DNA of 64,000 bases, from the NCBI GenBank assembly GCA_963798865.1, contig CAWCVZ010000014.1, forward strand, positions 81,539 through 145,538, read 5' to 3'. Positions within the stretch are counted from its first letter, which is position 1. Each line of letters begins with the position of its first letter. Positions 26,176 to 34,301 of this stretch are shown in pieces. This DNA comes from RBG-16-34-14 sp963798865 (lineage in GTDB: Bacteria; Bacteroidota; Ignavibacteria; Ignavibacteriales; Ignavibacteriaceae). The position numbers and the translations under genes are program-made. The notes under the pieces were generated by a model. The model saw only the letters and a program-made list of their open reading frames with translations, did not search any database and was not told where the DNA came from.

Positions 26176-26271
26176 TATGAAATATAAAATCAATTTCGAA
26201 ATAATTAAAAAACCATATTTTAAATAATTTTTGTTAAATAAATATTTTATAAAAAATAAGGACTTAATATT

Positions 26272-26730
26272 ATGAAGCGGTTCAAGTTTGTTGTAACAAT
26301 TTCTATAATTGTTTTTTCTTTTTTCTCATGTAGCTTGTTCGCACAAAAAGGCGGGATGAACAATAGCAATGCAGGCTGGGGTGCAGGAAGCCAGTATAAT
26401 AGAATGTATAATGTAAACACTGTCGAAACCATAACCGGCGAAGTTATAAGTGTGGATAAAATTATTCCCGTGAAAGGAATGTCGTATGGAATTCATCTTT
26501 TAGTAAGGACCGGCAAAGATACAATTTCAGTTCATCTTGGACCAAGCTGGTATATGGATAAACAAAAAATAATAATAAATTCCAAATACAAGGTAACAGT
26601 TACCGGTTCAAGAATTACATATCAAGGCAACCCGGCTATCATCGCTTCGGAAATTAAGAAGGGAGATGATACAATTACTTTACGGGAAAAAAACGGTTAT
26701 CCGGTTTGGAGCGGTTCAAAGGGAAGATAA
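26272..26730 (+). CDS. Secreted OB-fold-like protein of unknown function
   Basis: 152 residues with a signal peptide (KFVVTISIIVFSFFSCSLFAQ). The mature part contains NVNTVETITGEVISVDKI, GMSYGIHLLV, DTISVHLGPSWYMD and YQGNPAIIASEIKKGD, a small beta-barrel pattern seen in exported nucleic-acid- or metal-binding-like domains next to cytochromes in anaerobes. No catalytic residues can be named. It is periplasmic and same-strand with the cluster. Confidence 0.7.
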   Translation: MKRFKFVVTISIIVFSFFSCSLFAQKGGMNNSNAGWGAGSQYNRMYNVNTVETITGEVISVDKIIPVKGMSYGIHLLVRTGKDTISVHLGPSWYMDKQKIIINSKYKVTVTGSRITYQGNPAIIASEIKKGDDTITLREKNGYPVWSGSKGR

Positions 26731-26844
26731 TTGTCTGGCTCATAAACAGCATAGTTTGCATAAACTGTAAAACTATGTTTGATACTATTATTAGAAGATA
26801 GGAGGCACAGTTTCATTATTTTAAGATTTATAAAGGATAAAAAA

Positions 26845-27321
26845 ATGGAACTAGAAGCGATCCAGGATTATTATCCTGATGATGTTGCCCATTGTTACGG
26901 CTGTGGAAAACTCAATGAAAACGGTCATCAGATTAAAACTTTTTGGAACGGTGATGAAACAATTACTAAGTTTACACCCAAAGATTATCACATGGCAATC
27001 CCTGGCTATGTTTATGGCGGATTGATAGCATCACTCATTGATTGTCATGGAACCGGAACTGCGGCTTTAGCAGCTTACCGCGCAGAAAAAAGAAAACCCG
27101 ATTCATTGCCCACGTTACGCTTTGTTACTGCTTCTCTACAGGTAGATTATTTAAAGCCGACTCCACTTGGAGTTGAGCTTGTATTGAAGGGAAAGGTTTT
27201 AGAACTGAAAGGGAAGAAAGTTGTGTCTGAGATTATTGTTTCAGCAAATGGTGAAATTACAGCACAAGGTAAAGTTGTTGCTGTACAAATGCCGGGGAAT
27301 ATGATTAAAAAAAGTAATTAA
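26845..27321 (+). CDS. PaaI-type hotdog acyl-CoA thioesterase
   Basis: ATG 26845 is preferred (AAAGGA upstream); an ORF start at 26779 would add 22 residues reading through this site. 158 residues with HCYGCGKLNENGHQI near the N-terminus and GYVYGGLIASLIDCHGTGTAALAAY, the 4HBT active-site helix. It would hydrolyse an acyl-CoA thioester in the cytoplasm. The stop and the next ATG are 1 bp apart. Confidence 0.8.
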   Translation: MELEAIQDYYPDDVAHCYGCGKLNENGHQIKTFWNGDETITKFTPKDYHMAIPGYVYGGLIASLIDCHGTGTAALAAYRAEKRKPDSLPTLRFVTASLQVDYLKPTPLGVELVLKGKVLELKGKKVVSEIIVSANGEITAQGKVVAVQMPGNMIKKSN

Positions 27322-27322
27322 A

Positions 27323-28162
27323 ATGGAAATCTTTATAAAAGTATTACAAGAATCGTTTAAGATAACTCTTTTCGTTCTAATGATGATGATTGTTGTTGAT
27401 TTCATAAATGTTAAAACAAAAGGTCAGTTAGAATCAATGCTAAAAAGCGGAAGAAAGTGGAAACAATATATAGTTGCCTCTTTGCTCGGGACTGCCCCGG
27501 GATGTTTGGGATCTTTTGCCGGCGTTTCGCTCTATATTCATGGAATGATAAGCTTTGGTGCGTTAACTGGATTGATGTTTGCTACTGCAGGTGATGAACA
27601 ATTTGTCATGCTTGCTATGTTTCCTAAAACGGCTTTGATCATGTTCGGTATTCTTTTTTTTCTAGGAATTGCCGCAGGATATTTTACTGATTACACTGTT
27701 AAAAAGTTTAAAATACAAACTTGTACAGATTGCGAAGTCAATCAATACCATCCTGGTAAAGAAGGTTACAAGCATTACTTTAAAGAACATATCTGGACAC
27801 ACATAATAAAAAAGCATCTGCTTAGAATTTTTTTATGGACATTCGGTGCAATGGTAGTTATTGAATACGGGATGACTCTAATTGATTTGAAAAGCATAAC
27901 TTCAGAATATATCTTTTTACTATTAATTCTTAGTGCCCTTATAGGCTTAATCCCGGAATCTGGGCCTCATCTAATTTTTGTAATGCTCTTTGCAAATGGA
28001 CTTGTTCCATTTTCGGTTTTATTTACAAGTTCTATTGTTCAGGATGGACATGGAATGCTGCCGATGCTTTCATATTCTGTAAAAGATTCTGTTTTAATAA
28101 AAGTATTTAATTTAAGTTTCGGATTAATAACCGGAATAATTTTATACCTATTGGGTTTGTAA
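27323..28162 (+). CDS. ArsP_2-type polytopic membrane protein (putative metal exporter)
   Basis: 279 residues, about eight to ten hydrophobic segments in two inverted-looking halves. GTAPGCLGSFAGVSLYIHG in the first half is mirrored by GLIPESGPHLIFVMLFANG in the second. A His/Cys-containing loop (TCTDCEVNQYHPGKEGYKHYFKEHIWTH) joins the halves and could bind a cation. This layout matches the putative 10TM heavy-metal exporter family. The substrate is unknown; Mn, As or another metal is possible. Confidence 0.65.
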   Translation: MEIFIKVLQESFKITLFVLMMMIVVDFINVKTKGQLESMLKSGRKWKQYIVASLLGTAPGCLGSFAGVSLYIHGMISFGALTGLMFATAGDEQFVMLAMFPKTALIMFGILFFLGIAAGYFTDYTVKKFKIQTCTDCEVNQYHPGKEGYKHYFKEHIWTHIIKKHLLRIFLWTFGAMVVIEYGMTLIDLKSITSEYIFLLLILSALIGLIPESGPHLIFVMLFANGLVPFSVLFTSSIVQDGHGMLPMLSYSVKDSVLIKVFNLSFGLITGIILYLLGL

Positions 28163-28165
28163 AAA

Positions 28166-29038
28166 ATGAGTATATACCCTGACTGTATTCCTTGCATAAT
28201 AAAACAATCATTATTCGCTGCTAGAATGGCAAAAATAAATGATTCAAAAATTCAAATAGAAATTATGAAACAGGTTGCTAAGGAAATTAATAATATTGAT
28301 AAATATGAAACCGCACCGGAATTTTCAGGAAAGATTCAAAGCTTGGTAAGAACTTTTAGCGGAATTGATGATCCTTATGAAGAGATAAAAGAAATAAATC
28401 TTCAGAGAGCATTAAAGTTTATTCCTTATTTAAAAAATTATATTGATGGTTCTGATGATAAATTAAGAGAAGCAGTAAGAGTTGCAATACTGGGTAATGT
28501 AATAGATTTGGGTGCTAATCCAGATTTCAATTTAGATGATGAGATAAACAGAATAAGTTCAAATAATATTGTTCTTGATGATTATCTGGTCTTTAAAGAA
28601 AAAGTGCTAAAAGCTGATTACATCCTGTATATTGGAGACAATGCCGAAGAAGCTCTCTTTGATAAATTACTAATAGAACAGTTGCAGCCGAAAAAAATAA
28701 TCTTTGCTGTCAGAGATAATCCGATTTTAAATGATATTACTCTTGTTCTTGCAAAGAGGATTGGATTAGATCTGTACTCAGAGATTATATCGAGCGGCAG
28801 TAAAATAGCAGGAACAAATCTTAAAGAAACAACTAAAACTTTTAACGAAATATTTACCAGCGCTTCCATTGTTATTGTAAAAGGTCAGGGTAATTATGAA
28901 ACGCTGGAAAACTGTGGAAGAGAAATATTTTTTATGTTTAAAGTTAAATGTGAAACAGTTGCAAAATATACAGGATATAAAATTGGAACAAGTGTTCTAC
29001 TATTAAGAAATTCAAACTCAAAAAGTGCTGATGCTTAA
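28166..29038 (+). CDS. DUF89 / ARMT1-like metal-dependent phosphatase
   Basis: 290 residues with the N-terminal PDCIPCIIKQ cysteine pair of prokaryotic DUF89 and the core motifs LGNVIDLGAN, YIGDNAEEALFDKLLIE and VVKGQGNYETL. The family removes phosphate from damaged sugar-phosphates using Mn/Co. The gene starts 3 bp after the permease and overlaps the next gene by 14 bp, so all belong to one transcript. Confidence 0.88.
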   Translation: MSIYPDCIPCIIKQSLFAARMAKINDSKIQIEIMKQVAKEINNIDKYETAPEFSGKIQSLVRTFSGIDDPYEEIKEINLQRALKFIPYLKNYIDGSDDKLREAVRVAILGNVIDLGANPDFNLDDEINRISSNNIVLDDYLVFKEKVLKADYILYIGDNAEEALFDKLLIEQLQPKKIIFAVRDNPILNDITLVLAKRIGLDLYSEIISSGSKIAGTNLKETTKTFNEIFTSASIVIVKGQGNYETLENCGREIFFMFKVKCETVAKYTGYKIGTSVLLLRNSNSKSADA

Positions 29039-29435
29039 TAACCTCGAAGCCGAACTGGAATTCTCCATAAAATCATATAATATTGATGCAGCAGGTCATG
29101 TTAATAATGCTGTTTACATTAACTGGCTTGAAGATTTGCGGACAAAGCTTCTCGAAAATGTTCTCCCTTCTGATAGATTGTTGAAAAAAAATTTTCATCT
29201 TGTTGTGGCATCAACTAACATCGAATATAAAAAACCTTTGCATTTGTACGAAAAACCAATTGGTTCAATGAAAGTAGATAAATATGAAAGAGGAATTTTG
29301 TATTTATCATCTTTAATAATCCTTAATGGTAAAATCATTGCCAGGGCATTTCAAAAATGTGTTTTTATTAATAAAGACACTCAGAAAATGATCAACGATG
29401 AAATCATCGCATCTAAATTTTGTCAAACCTTATAA
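29025..29435 (+). CDS. Acyl-ACP/acyl-CoA thioesterase (4HBT hotdog)
   Basis: 136 residues. It has SYNIDAAGHVNNAVYINWLEDLR, the YbgC/FatB-like active-site motif, then IEYKKPLHLYEKPIGSM. It overlaps DUF89 by 14 bp; ATG 29031 (MLNNLEAE) is an alternative start. It is the second hotdog enzyme in this operon and different from the PaaI type at 26.8 kb. Confidence 0.85.
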   Translation: MLMLNNLEAELEFSIKSYNIDAAGHVNNAVYINWLEDLRTKLLENVLPSDRLLKKNFHLVVASTNIEYKKPLHLYEKPIGSMKVDKYERGILYLSSLIILNGKIIARAFQKCVFINKDTQKMINDEIIASKFCQTL

Positions 29436-29539
29436 TAAAATTTTTTCCGATTTTCTCATATAAAAGAATTTTCTTTTTTTTCTTCTAAGAACTGAAAAAG
29501 AAAATCTCTCTTGGTCTTGCTTTAATTTCCAAAATAAAC

Positions 29540-29600
29540 ATTTATAAATGGCAGCATAGTTGATATTTATAAATACTAAAAATTGCTTGTTAGTAAGCAA
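29540..29600 (+). promoter_or_regulatory. Paired palindromes upstream of merR-like gene (candidate operators)
   Basis: Two identical 10-bp palindromes ATTTATAAAT at 29540-29549 and 29565-29574 lie 25 bp centre to centre. Downstream is an inverted repeat TTGCTT-GTTAGT-AAGCAA (29583-29600), just ahead of the GGGAG ribosome site. They are good candidates for binding sites of the regulator encoded next. The region is AT-rich, so chance occurrence is possible. Confidence 0.35.
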
Positions 29601-29615
29601 GCGATGGGAGTTTAA

Positions 29616-30068
29616 ATGGAAACTGATGATAGATTTGAAGAGCCCGTATTCCCTATAAGTGTTGCAGCAAAATTGCTGAGCATATCTGTTCATACCTTGA
29701 GGATGTATGAAAGAGAGGGGCTGATTATTCCTTTTAAAAAAGAAACCAACCACAGGCTTTATTCAAGGGCTGATATAGAACGTTTAACCTGTATCAGGCG
29801 TGCAATAAATGAGTATAAAATTTCTATTGCCGGAATAAAAACGATTTACTCCTTAATCCCTTGCTGGAAAATTGTAAACTGTTCTGAAGATGATAGAAAA
29901 AATTGTGAAGCATATAGTTCACACACAAATCCATGCTGGTCATATAATCATAAAAATAATATTTGTGAAAACCTTGAATGCAGGGAATGCCGGGTTTATA
30001 AAGACTTTTCCGAATGCCAAACAATTAAAGAAAGTTTAAAAAATTTTATAAATGCATCCGGGTTCTAG
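29616..30068 (+). CDS. MerR-family regulator with Cys-rich C-terminal sensor
   Basis: 150 residues. The N-terminal MerR winged helix spans about 10-75 (PISVAAKLLSISVHTLRMYEREGLI...RLYSRADIERL). The C-terminal part has eight cysteines in the order CW-x4-C-x7-C-x9-CW and then C, C-xx-C, C, a pattern like the small CW metal/redox modules fused to regulators in anaerobes. It probably senses a metal, Fe-S cluster state or sulfur compound and controls the octaheme cytochrome and thiosulfate genes 43 bp downstream. The function is inferred. Confidence 0.82.
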   Translation: METDDRFEEPVFPISVAAKLLSISVHTLRMYEREGLIIPFKKETNHRLYSRADIERLTCIRRAINEYKISIAGIKTIYSLIPCWKIVNCSEDDRKNCEAYSSHTNPCWSYNHKNNICENLECRECRVYKDFSECQTIKESLKNFINASGF

Positions 30069-30110
30069 TATCAAGAAAATTAGAGTGAAAAGATAATTGA
30101 ATAAAATGTT

Positions 30111-31688
30111 ATGAAAAAAATAATTCTTGCTTTAATAGTAATCGGGTTAATTATAACAGCAGCAGTTAAAATTCTTATATCGGAGAATCATGAGCCGACG
30201 CAGCTTATGAAACTGAAGGAAAAATATCCTCAAAAATATACTCCTTCAGTTGATCATAGGAAATTTGCGGTGCTTCAGAAAAAATTTAATCATCCTCAGG
30301 AAGTGACCGAAGCCTGTCTTTCATGTCATACAGAAACTCATAAAGAGGTTATGCAATCCAGCCATTGGAACTGGGAAAGAGAAGAGTATATTGAGGGAAA
30401 GGGAATTGTTTACGTAGGGAAAAAAAATGCAATAAATAATTTTTGTATAGGCGTTGAAGGGAATGAGCAAAGCTGCGCAAAATGTCATATAGGCTATGGA
30501 ATGACAAATCAGGGATTCAGTTATACCGATCCTAAAAATATTGATTGTCTTGTATGTCACGATAATTCTGAAACTTATGTAAAGGGGAACGAGCTTGCCG
30601 GTTTTCCTGATCCATCACTTGATTTAAATTTGATTTCGCAAAGCGTTGGCAAGCCGAAACGTTCTAACTGCGGGGTTTGCCATTTCTTTGGAGGCGGCGG
30701 AAATAATGTTAAGCATGGCGATCTCGAAAAATCAATGTTCGATCCTACAAAAGATATTGATGTTCATATGGCGGATGAAGGTGCAAATCTTCAGTGTGTG
30801 GATTGCCATAAAACAGAAAAACATATAATCCTTGGTAAGATGTATTCACTTTCTTCAATGAACAGGAACCGTTCAACATGCGAACAATGTCATACCGAAA
30901 ATCCTCACGATGCCGATATTCTGAATGAACATACTTATAAAGTTGCCTGCCAAACCTGTCATATCCCGACTTATGCTAAAGTAAATGCTACAAAAACTTT
31001 CTGGGATTGGTCAACCGCAGGTAAACTGAAAGATGGAAAACCGTATGAAGAAGATGATGCAGATGGAAATCATACTTATCTCTCAATTAAAGGAAGTTTT
31101 AAATGGGGAAAGAATTTAAAACCGGATTATATCTGGTTCAATGGTACTGCAGATCATTATCTTTTAGGTGATATAATTGATGATACCACAAAACCATTAA
31201 AAATTAATTCTTTAAATGGATCATATAAAGATCTTGAATCTAAAATAATTCCTGTTAAAATCCATCATGCAATTCAGCCATTTGATCCAATCCTTAAAGT
31301 TTTAATTCAGCCTAAACTCTTTGCAGATAAGAAAGGCGAAGGAGCTTTCTGGCAGGACTTTGATTGGAGAAGATCTTCTTATGCAGGAATGAAAGAAGTT
31401 AATGTTCCGTTCAGCGGGCAGATTTCATTTATCTTAACTGAAATGTACTGGCCGGTTAATCATATGGTATCAACAAAAGAGCTTGCCGTTAAGTGTAATG
31501 AGTGCCATACAAGGGAAGACAGCCGTTTAGCAAGTCTAAAAGATTTTTATATGCCCGCAAGAGATTATTCAAAAGTTGTTGACACGACGGGGTTTTCTAT
31601 AATCCTTGTTACAATTTTTGGTGTTTTTATACATGGTTCAATAAGAATTTTTTCTTCAAGAAAAAATAAAAGAGAGATTAAAAAATGA
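30111..31688 (+). CDS. Octaheme c-type cytochrome, tetrathionate reductase (OTR) family, membrane-anchored
   Basis: 525 residues. An N-terminal anchor helix (about 3-22) and a C-terminal helix (about 493-512) flank a periplasmic domain with eight CXXCH sites: CLSCH, CAKCH, CLVCH, CGVCH, CVDCH, CEQCH, CQTCH, CNECH. The TEACLSCHTETHKEVMQSSHW and HIPTYAKVNATKTFWDWS segments fit the OTR family. OTR reduces tetrathionate, nitrite or hydroxylamine in vitro. The following gene is a cytochrome b that could supply quinol electrons. It is longer than soluble OTR because of the two anchors. Confidence 0.88.
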   Translation: MKKIILALIVIGLIITAAVKILISENHEPTQLMKLKEKYPQKYTPSVDHRKFAVLQKKFNHPQEVTEACLSCHTETHKEVMQSSHWNWEREEYIEGKGIVYVGKKNAINNFCIGVEGNEQSCAKCHIGYGMTNQGFSYTDPKNIDCLVCHDNSETYVKGNELAGFPDPSLDLNLISQSVGKPKRSNCGVCHFFGGGGNNVKHGDLEKSMFDPTKDIDVHMADEGANLQCVDCHKTEKHIILGKMYSLSSMNRNRSTCEQCHTENPHDADILNEHTYKVACQTCHIPTYAKVNATKTFWDWSTAGKLKDGKPYEEDDADGNHTYLSIKGSFKWGKNLKPDYIWFNGTADHYLLGDIIDDTTKPLKINSLNGSYKDLESKIIPVKIHHAIQPFDPILKVLIQPKLFADKKGEGAFWQDFDWRRSSYAGMKEVNVPFSGQISFILTEMYWPVNHMVSTKELAVKCNECHTREDSRLASLKDFYMPARDYSKVVDTTGFSIILVTIFGVFIHGSIRIFSSRKNKREIKK

Positions 31689-32374
31689 AAAAGCAAATTT
31701 ATATCTATAAATCATTTGAAAGATTCTGGCACTGGACGCAGGCAATATTAATTTTCTTCCTTGCTGCAACCGGTTTTGAAATTCACGGTTCAATAAAATT
31801 CTTCGGTTTTCAAAATGCAGTTGAATACCATAACATTGCCGCTTATTCATTCCTGGTATTAATAATCTTTGCAATCTTCTGGCATTTATCAACAGGGGAA
31901 TGGAGACAATATCTTCCGACTTTAAAAAATATAAAAGCACAAGTGAATTTTTACCTCGTCGGGATTTTCAAAAATGCACCGCATCCAACTAAGAAAACAG
32001 TATTAAGTAAACTTAATCCTTTACAAAAGTTTGTTTACCTCGGATTAAAAGTATTGGTAATTCCTGTCATGGTAATTTCTGGTTTGCTTTATATGTTTTA
32101 CAGGTATCCTCAAAAGGGTGGAGGAATCGGGGTATTAAAATTGGATTCCATAGAACCTATTGCATTGCTTCATACATTCGGAGCTTTTCTGCTTCTTGCA
32201 TTCATAATTGCACATTTATATTTGATTACAACCGGTACTACTAAAACATCCAATTTAAAGGCAATGATCACTGGTTTTGAAGATGTAGAGGAAGAAAGTG
32301 AAAATCAAAAACAGGAACAGGTTCCGGTGGATCAGGAACATATTCAGGAATTTGAAGAACAGAATCAGGTTTAA
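31685..32374 (+). CDS. Cytochrome b561/Ni-Fe-hydrogenase-type cytochrome b subunit
   Basis: 229 residues, ATGA overlap (4 bp) with the octaheme gene. Four membrane helices carry histidines for two hemes: ERFWHWTQ, EYHNIAAY, FWHLST, LLHTFGAF and IIAHLYL. The C-terminal tail is Glu/Gln-rich (EEESENQKQEQVPVDQEHIQ). It probably oxidises quinol and passes electrons to the anchored octaheme cytochrome, forming a two-gene respiratory reductase. Confidence 0.88.
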   Translation: MKKQIYIYKSFERFWHWTQAILIFFLAATGFEIHGSIKFFGFQNAVEYHNIAAYSFLVLIIFAIFWHLSTGEWRQYLPTLKNIKAQVNFYLVGIFKNAPHPTKKTVLSKLNPLQKFVYLGLKVLVIPVMVISGLLYMFYRYPQKGGGIGVLKLDSIEPIALLHTFGAFLLLAFIIAHLYLITTGTTKTSNLKAMITGFEDVEEESENQKQEQVPVDQEHIQEFEEQNQV

Positions 32375-32398
32375 ATAAATTTTTTTAAGGAAAATAAA

Positions 32399-32911
32399 AT
32401 GACAACAAAATATATGAATCCTTACCTGGCAGGTTTCTTTTTAGGACTGCTGCTCCTTGCAACAATTTATATTACAGGCAGAGGGCTTGGTGCAAGCGGC
32501 GCTGTTAAAAGCGGGTTAGTTGCAATTGTCCAGACTATTGCGCCTTCTCATACAGTTGATGCAAAATTTTATAATGAATACATGGCTGAACATCAGAATA
32601 ATCCTCTCAAGAACTGGCTGGTATTCGAAGTTATTGGTGTATTAATTGGTGCTTTCTTATCGGGTTTAATCTCAAACAGGTTAAAATTTACTTTCGAATA
32701 TTCGCCAAAAATTCAAATCAGGACAAGAGTTGTTGCAGCAATGTTTGGCGGATTATTATTCGGTTTTGGTGCCCAGCTTGGAAGAGGCTGTACAAGCGGA
32801 GCTGCATTGAGCGGAATGGGAGTTCTTTCCACCGGTGGAATAATAACTATGGCAGCAATTTTCGGCGGCGCATATATGTTCGCATATTTTTTTAGAAAAT
32901 TATGGATATAA
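32399..32911 (+). CDS. YeeE/YedE (TsuA-like) thiosulfate transporter, N-terminal half protein
   Basis: 170 residues with about four helices and the sulfur-transport motif QLGRGCTSGAALSG, whose Cys relays thiosulfate in TsuA. At this length it is about half of the single-chain TsuA (~330 residues), and the partner half is the next gene. It lies in the inner membrane. Its position after the tetrathionate-type reductase fits uptake of the thiosulfate product. Confidence 0.88.
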   Translation: MTTKYMNPYLAGFFLGLLLLATIYITGRGLGASGAVKSGLVAIVQTIAPSHTVDAKFYNEYMAEHQNNPLKNWLVFEVIGVLIGAFLSGLISNRLKFTFEYSPKIQIRTRVVAAMFGGLLFGFGAQLGRGCTSGAALSGMGVLSTGGIITMAAIFGGAYMFAYFFRKLWI

Positions 32912-32925
32912 TTTTGAAATTTAAA

Positions 32926-33000
32926 AATGTCAGTCTGAGCCTGTCGAAGACTGACGACATTAATTTATCACACTTCGAAAAGCTCAGTGTGACAATAGTT
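32926..33000. repeat. Dispersed intergenic repeat with CTTCGA cores
   Basis: GTCAGTCTGAGCCTGTCGAAGACTGACGAC and TCACACTTCGAAAAGCTCAGTGTGAC are two palindromic modules of the same family as 6678-6768. They separate the two halves of the thiosulfate transporter. Confidence 0.65.
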
Positions 33001-33035
33001 TTTGATGTTAGTAAAGTTTTTGAAAGGAAATTGAA

Positions 33036-34226
33036 ATGGGACCTTTAGTTCCGGATGTAATTGGAAATGAATTAAACTTTGTAGTTGCACTTTTTATTGG
33101 TGTAGCTTTCGGATTCATCCTTGAGCAGGCAGGTTTTTCAACATCTAAAAAATTAGTTGGATTATTTTACGGATATGATTTCACAGTACTCCGTGTATTT
33201 TTTACGGCCGGGGTAACTGCAATGCTTGGAGTAATAGCATTAGGACATTTTGGTTTATTAGATGTAAGTCTTATATACATTAACCCCACGTTTCTCTGGT
33301 CCGCAATAGTGGGCGGATTTATTATGGGGCTTGGATTTGTTGTGGGAGGTTTTTGCCCGGGTACAAGTTTTTGTGCAGCAGCAATTGGTAAAATAGATGC
33401 GATGATTTTTATCGTTGGATCTTTTATTGGCGTATTAATTTTTGCAGAAGGTTACCCGATGTTTGAAAGTTTTTACAAGGCAGAGTATTGGGGAAATGTA
33501 AGAATTTTTGACACTGTTGGAATGTCGCAGGGTTTATTTGCTTTTCTTTTAACTGGAGTTGCAATTTTTGCTTTCTGGGCAACCACTTTAGTTGAAAACA
33601 AAGTTAATGGAAAACCCAATCCGGAGTTCCGACCTGTTAGGTTGTACGCAGGTCTTACTGGCATAGCTTTCATTATTGGTTTTTCTGCATTCTTCCTTCC
33701 TGATGTTAAAGAAGCATATCTGAAAGAAGTAGAAAACAAATCTTACGTTGATTCTTATGAAATTAACACGATGACATCGGATGAATTAGCTTTCAGGATT
33801 ATGGATAATGATAAATCCATAAAAATAATCGATGTTCGTCCGGTAAATGATTTTAAAAAGTTTAACCTTCCAAATTCATTATCATTCTCATTTAATGAGC
33901 TTTTTAATAGAGACGCTGAAAAATTGTTAACTGTAAAACATATGAAATATATTTTTGTTGCTGATGATGAATTAACATCTAAGAAAGCAGCAATAATTGC
34001 TGATAAACTTGGTTATGTAAATGTTGTTTTTCTCAAAGGAGGATTAAATGAATTCAAAAAAGAAATTTTAAAATTCACTGTGCCTTCTGAAATAAAAACA
34101 AGAAGGGAAGCTGACACTTTCCGTTTCAGGGAAAAAGCAAGCAAAATTATTCCACTCTTAATTGAACAGAATAAAAATAAAATTATTCCTAAGAAAGAAT
34201 CTAAAAGAATTATCGGGGGATGTTAA
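33036..34226 (+). CDS. YeeE/YedE thiosulfate transporter half fused to a Cys-less rhodanese domain
   Basis: 396 residues. Residues about 1-235 hold some six helices with VVGGFCPGTSFCAAAIGK, the second sulfur-relay motif. Residues about 240-350 form a rhodanese fold (IKIIDVRPVNDFKKFNLPNSLS ... VFLKGGLNEF), but the active-site loop reads FVADDELTSKKAA with no catalytic cysteine. The tail is basic and ends in GGC. It probably pairs with the preceding half-protein as a thiosulfate channel, the rhodanese acting as a docking or sulfur-binding domain. Confidence 0.85.
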   Translation: MGPLVPDVIGNELNFVVALFIGVAFGFILEQAGFSTSKKLVGLFYGYDFTVLRVFFTAGVTAMLGVIALGHFGLLDVSLIYINPTFLWSAIVGGFIMGLGFVVGGFCPGTSFCAAAIGKIDAMIFIVGSFIGVLIFAEGYPMFESFYKAEYWGNVRIFDTVGMSQGLFAFLLTGVAIFAFWATTLVENKVNGKPNPEFRPVRLYAGLTGIAFIIGFSAFFLPDVKEAYLKEVENKSYVDSYEINTMTSDELAFRIMDNDKSIKIIDVRPVNDFKKFNLPNSLSFSFNELFNRDAEKLLTVKHMKYIFVADDELTSKKAAIIADKLGYVNVVFLKGGLNEFKKEILKFTVPSEIKTRREADTFRFREKASKIIPLLIEQNKNKIIPKKESKRIIGGC

Positions 34227-34301
34227 TATTTTAAGTATTAAAAAACATTAATTTTAATTAAATTTGAATCGACTAATTAAATAATTTATAAAGGGGATAA
34301 G

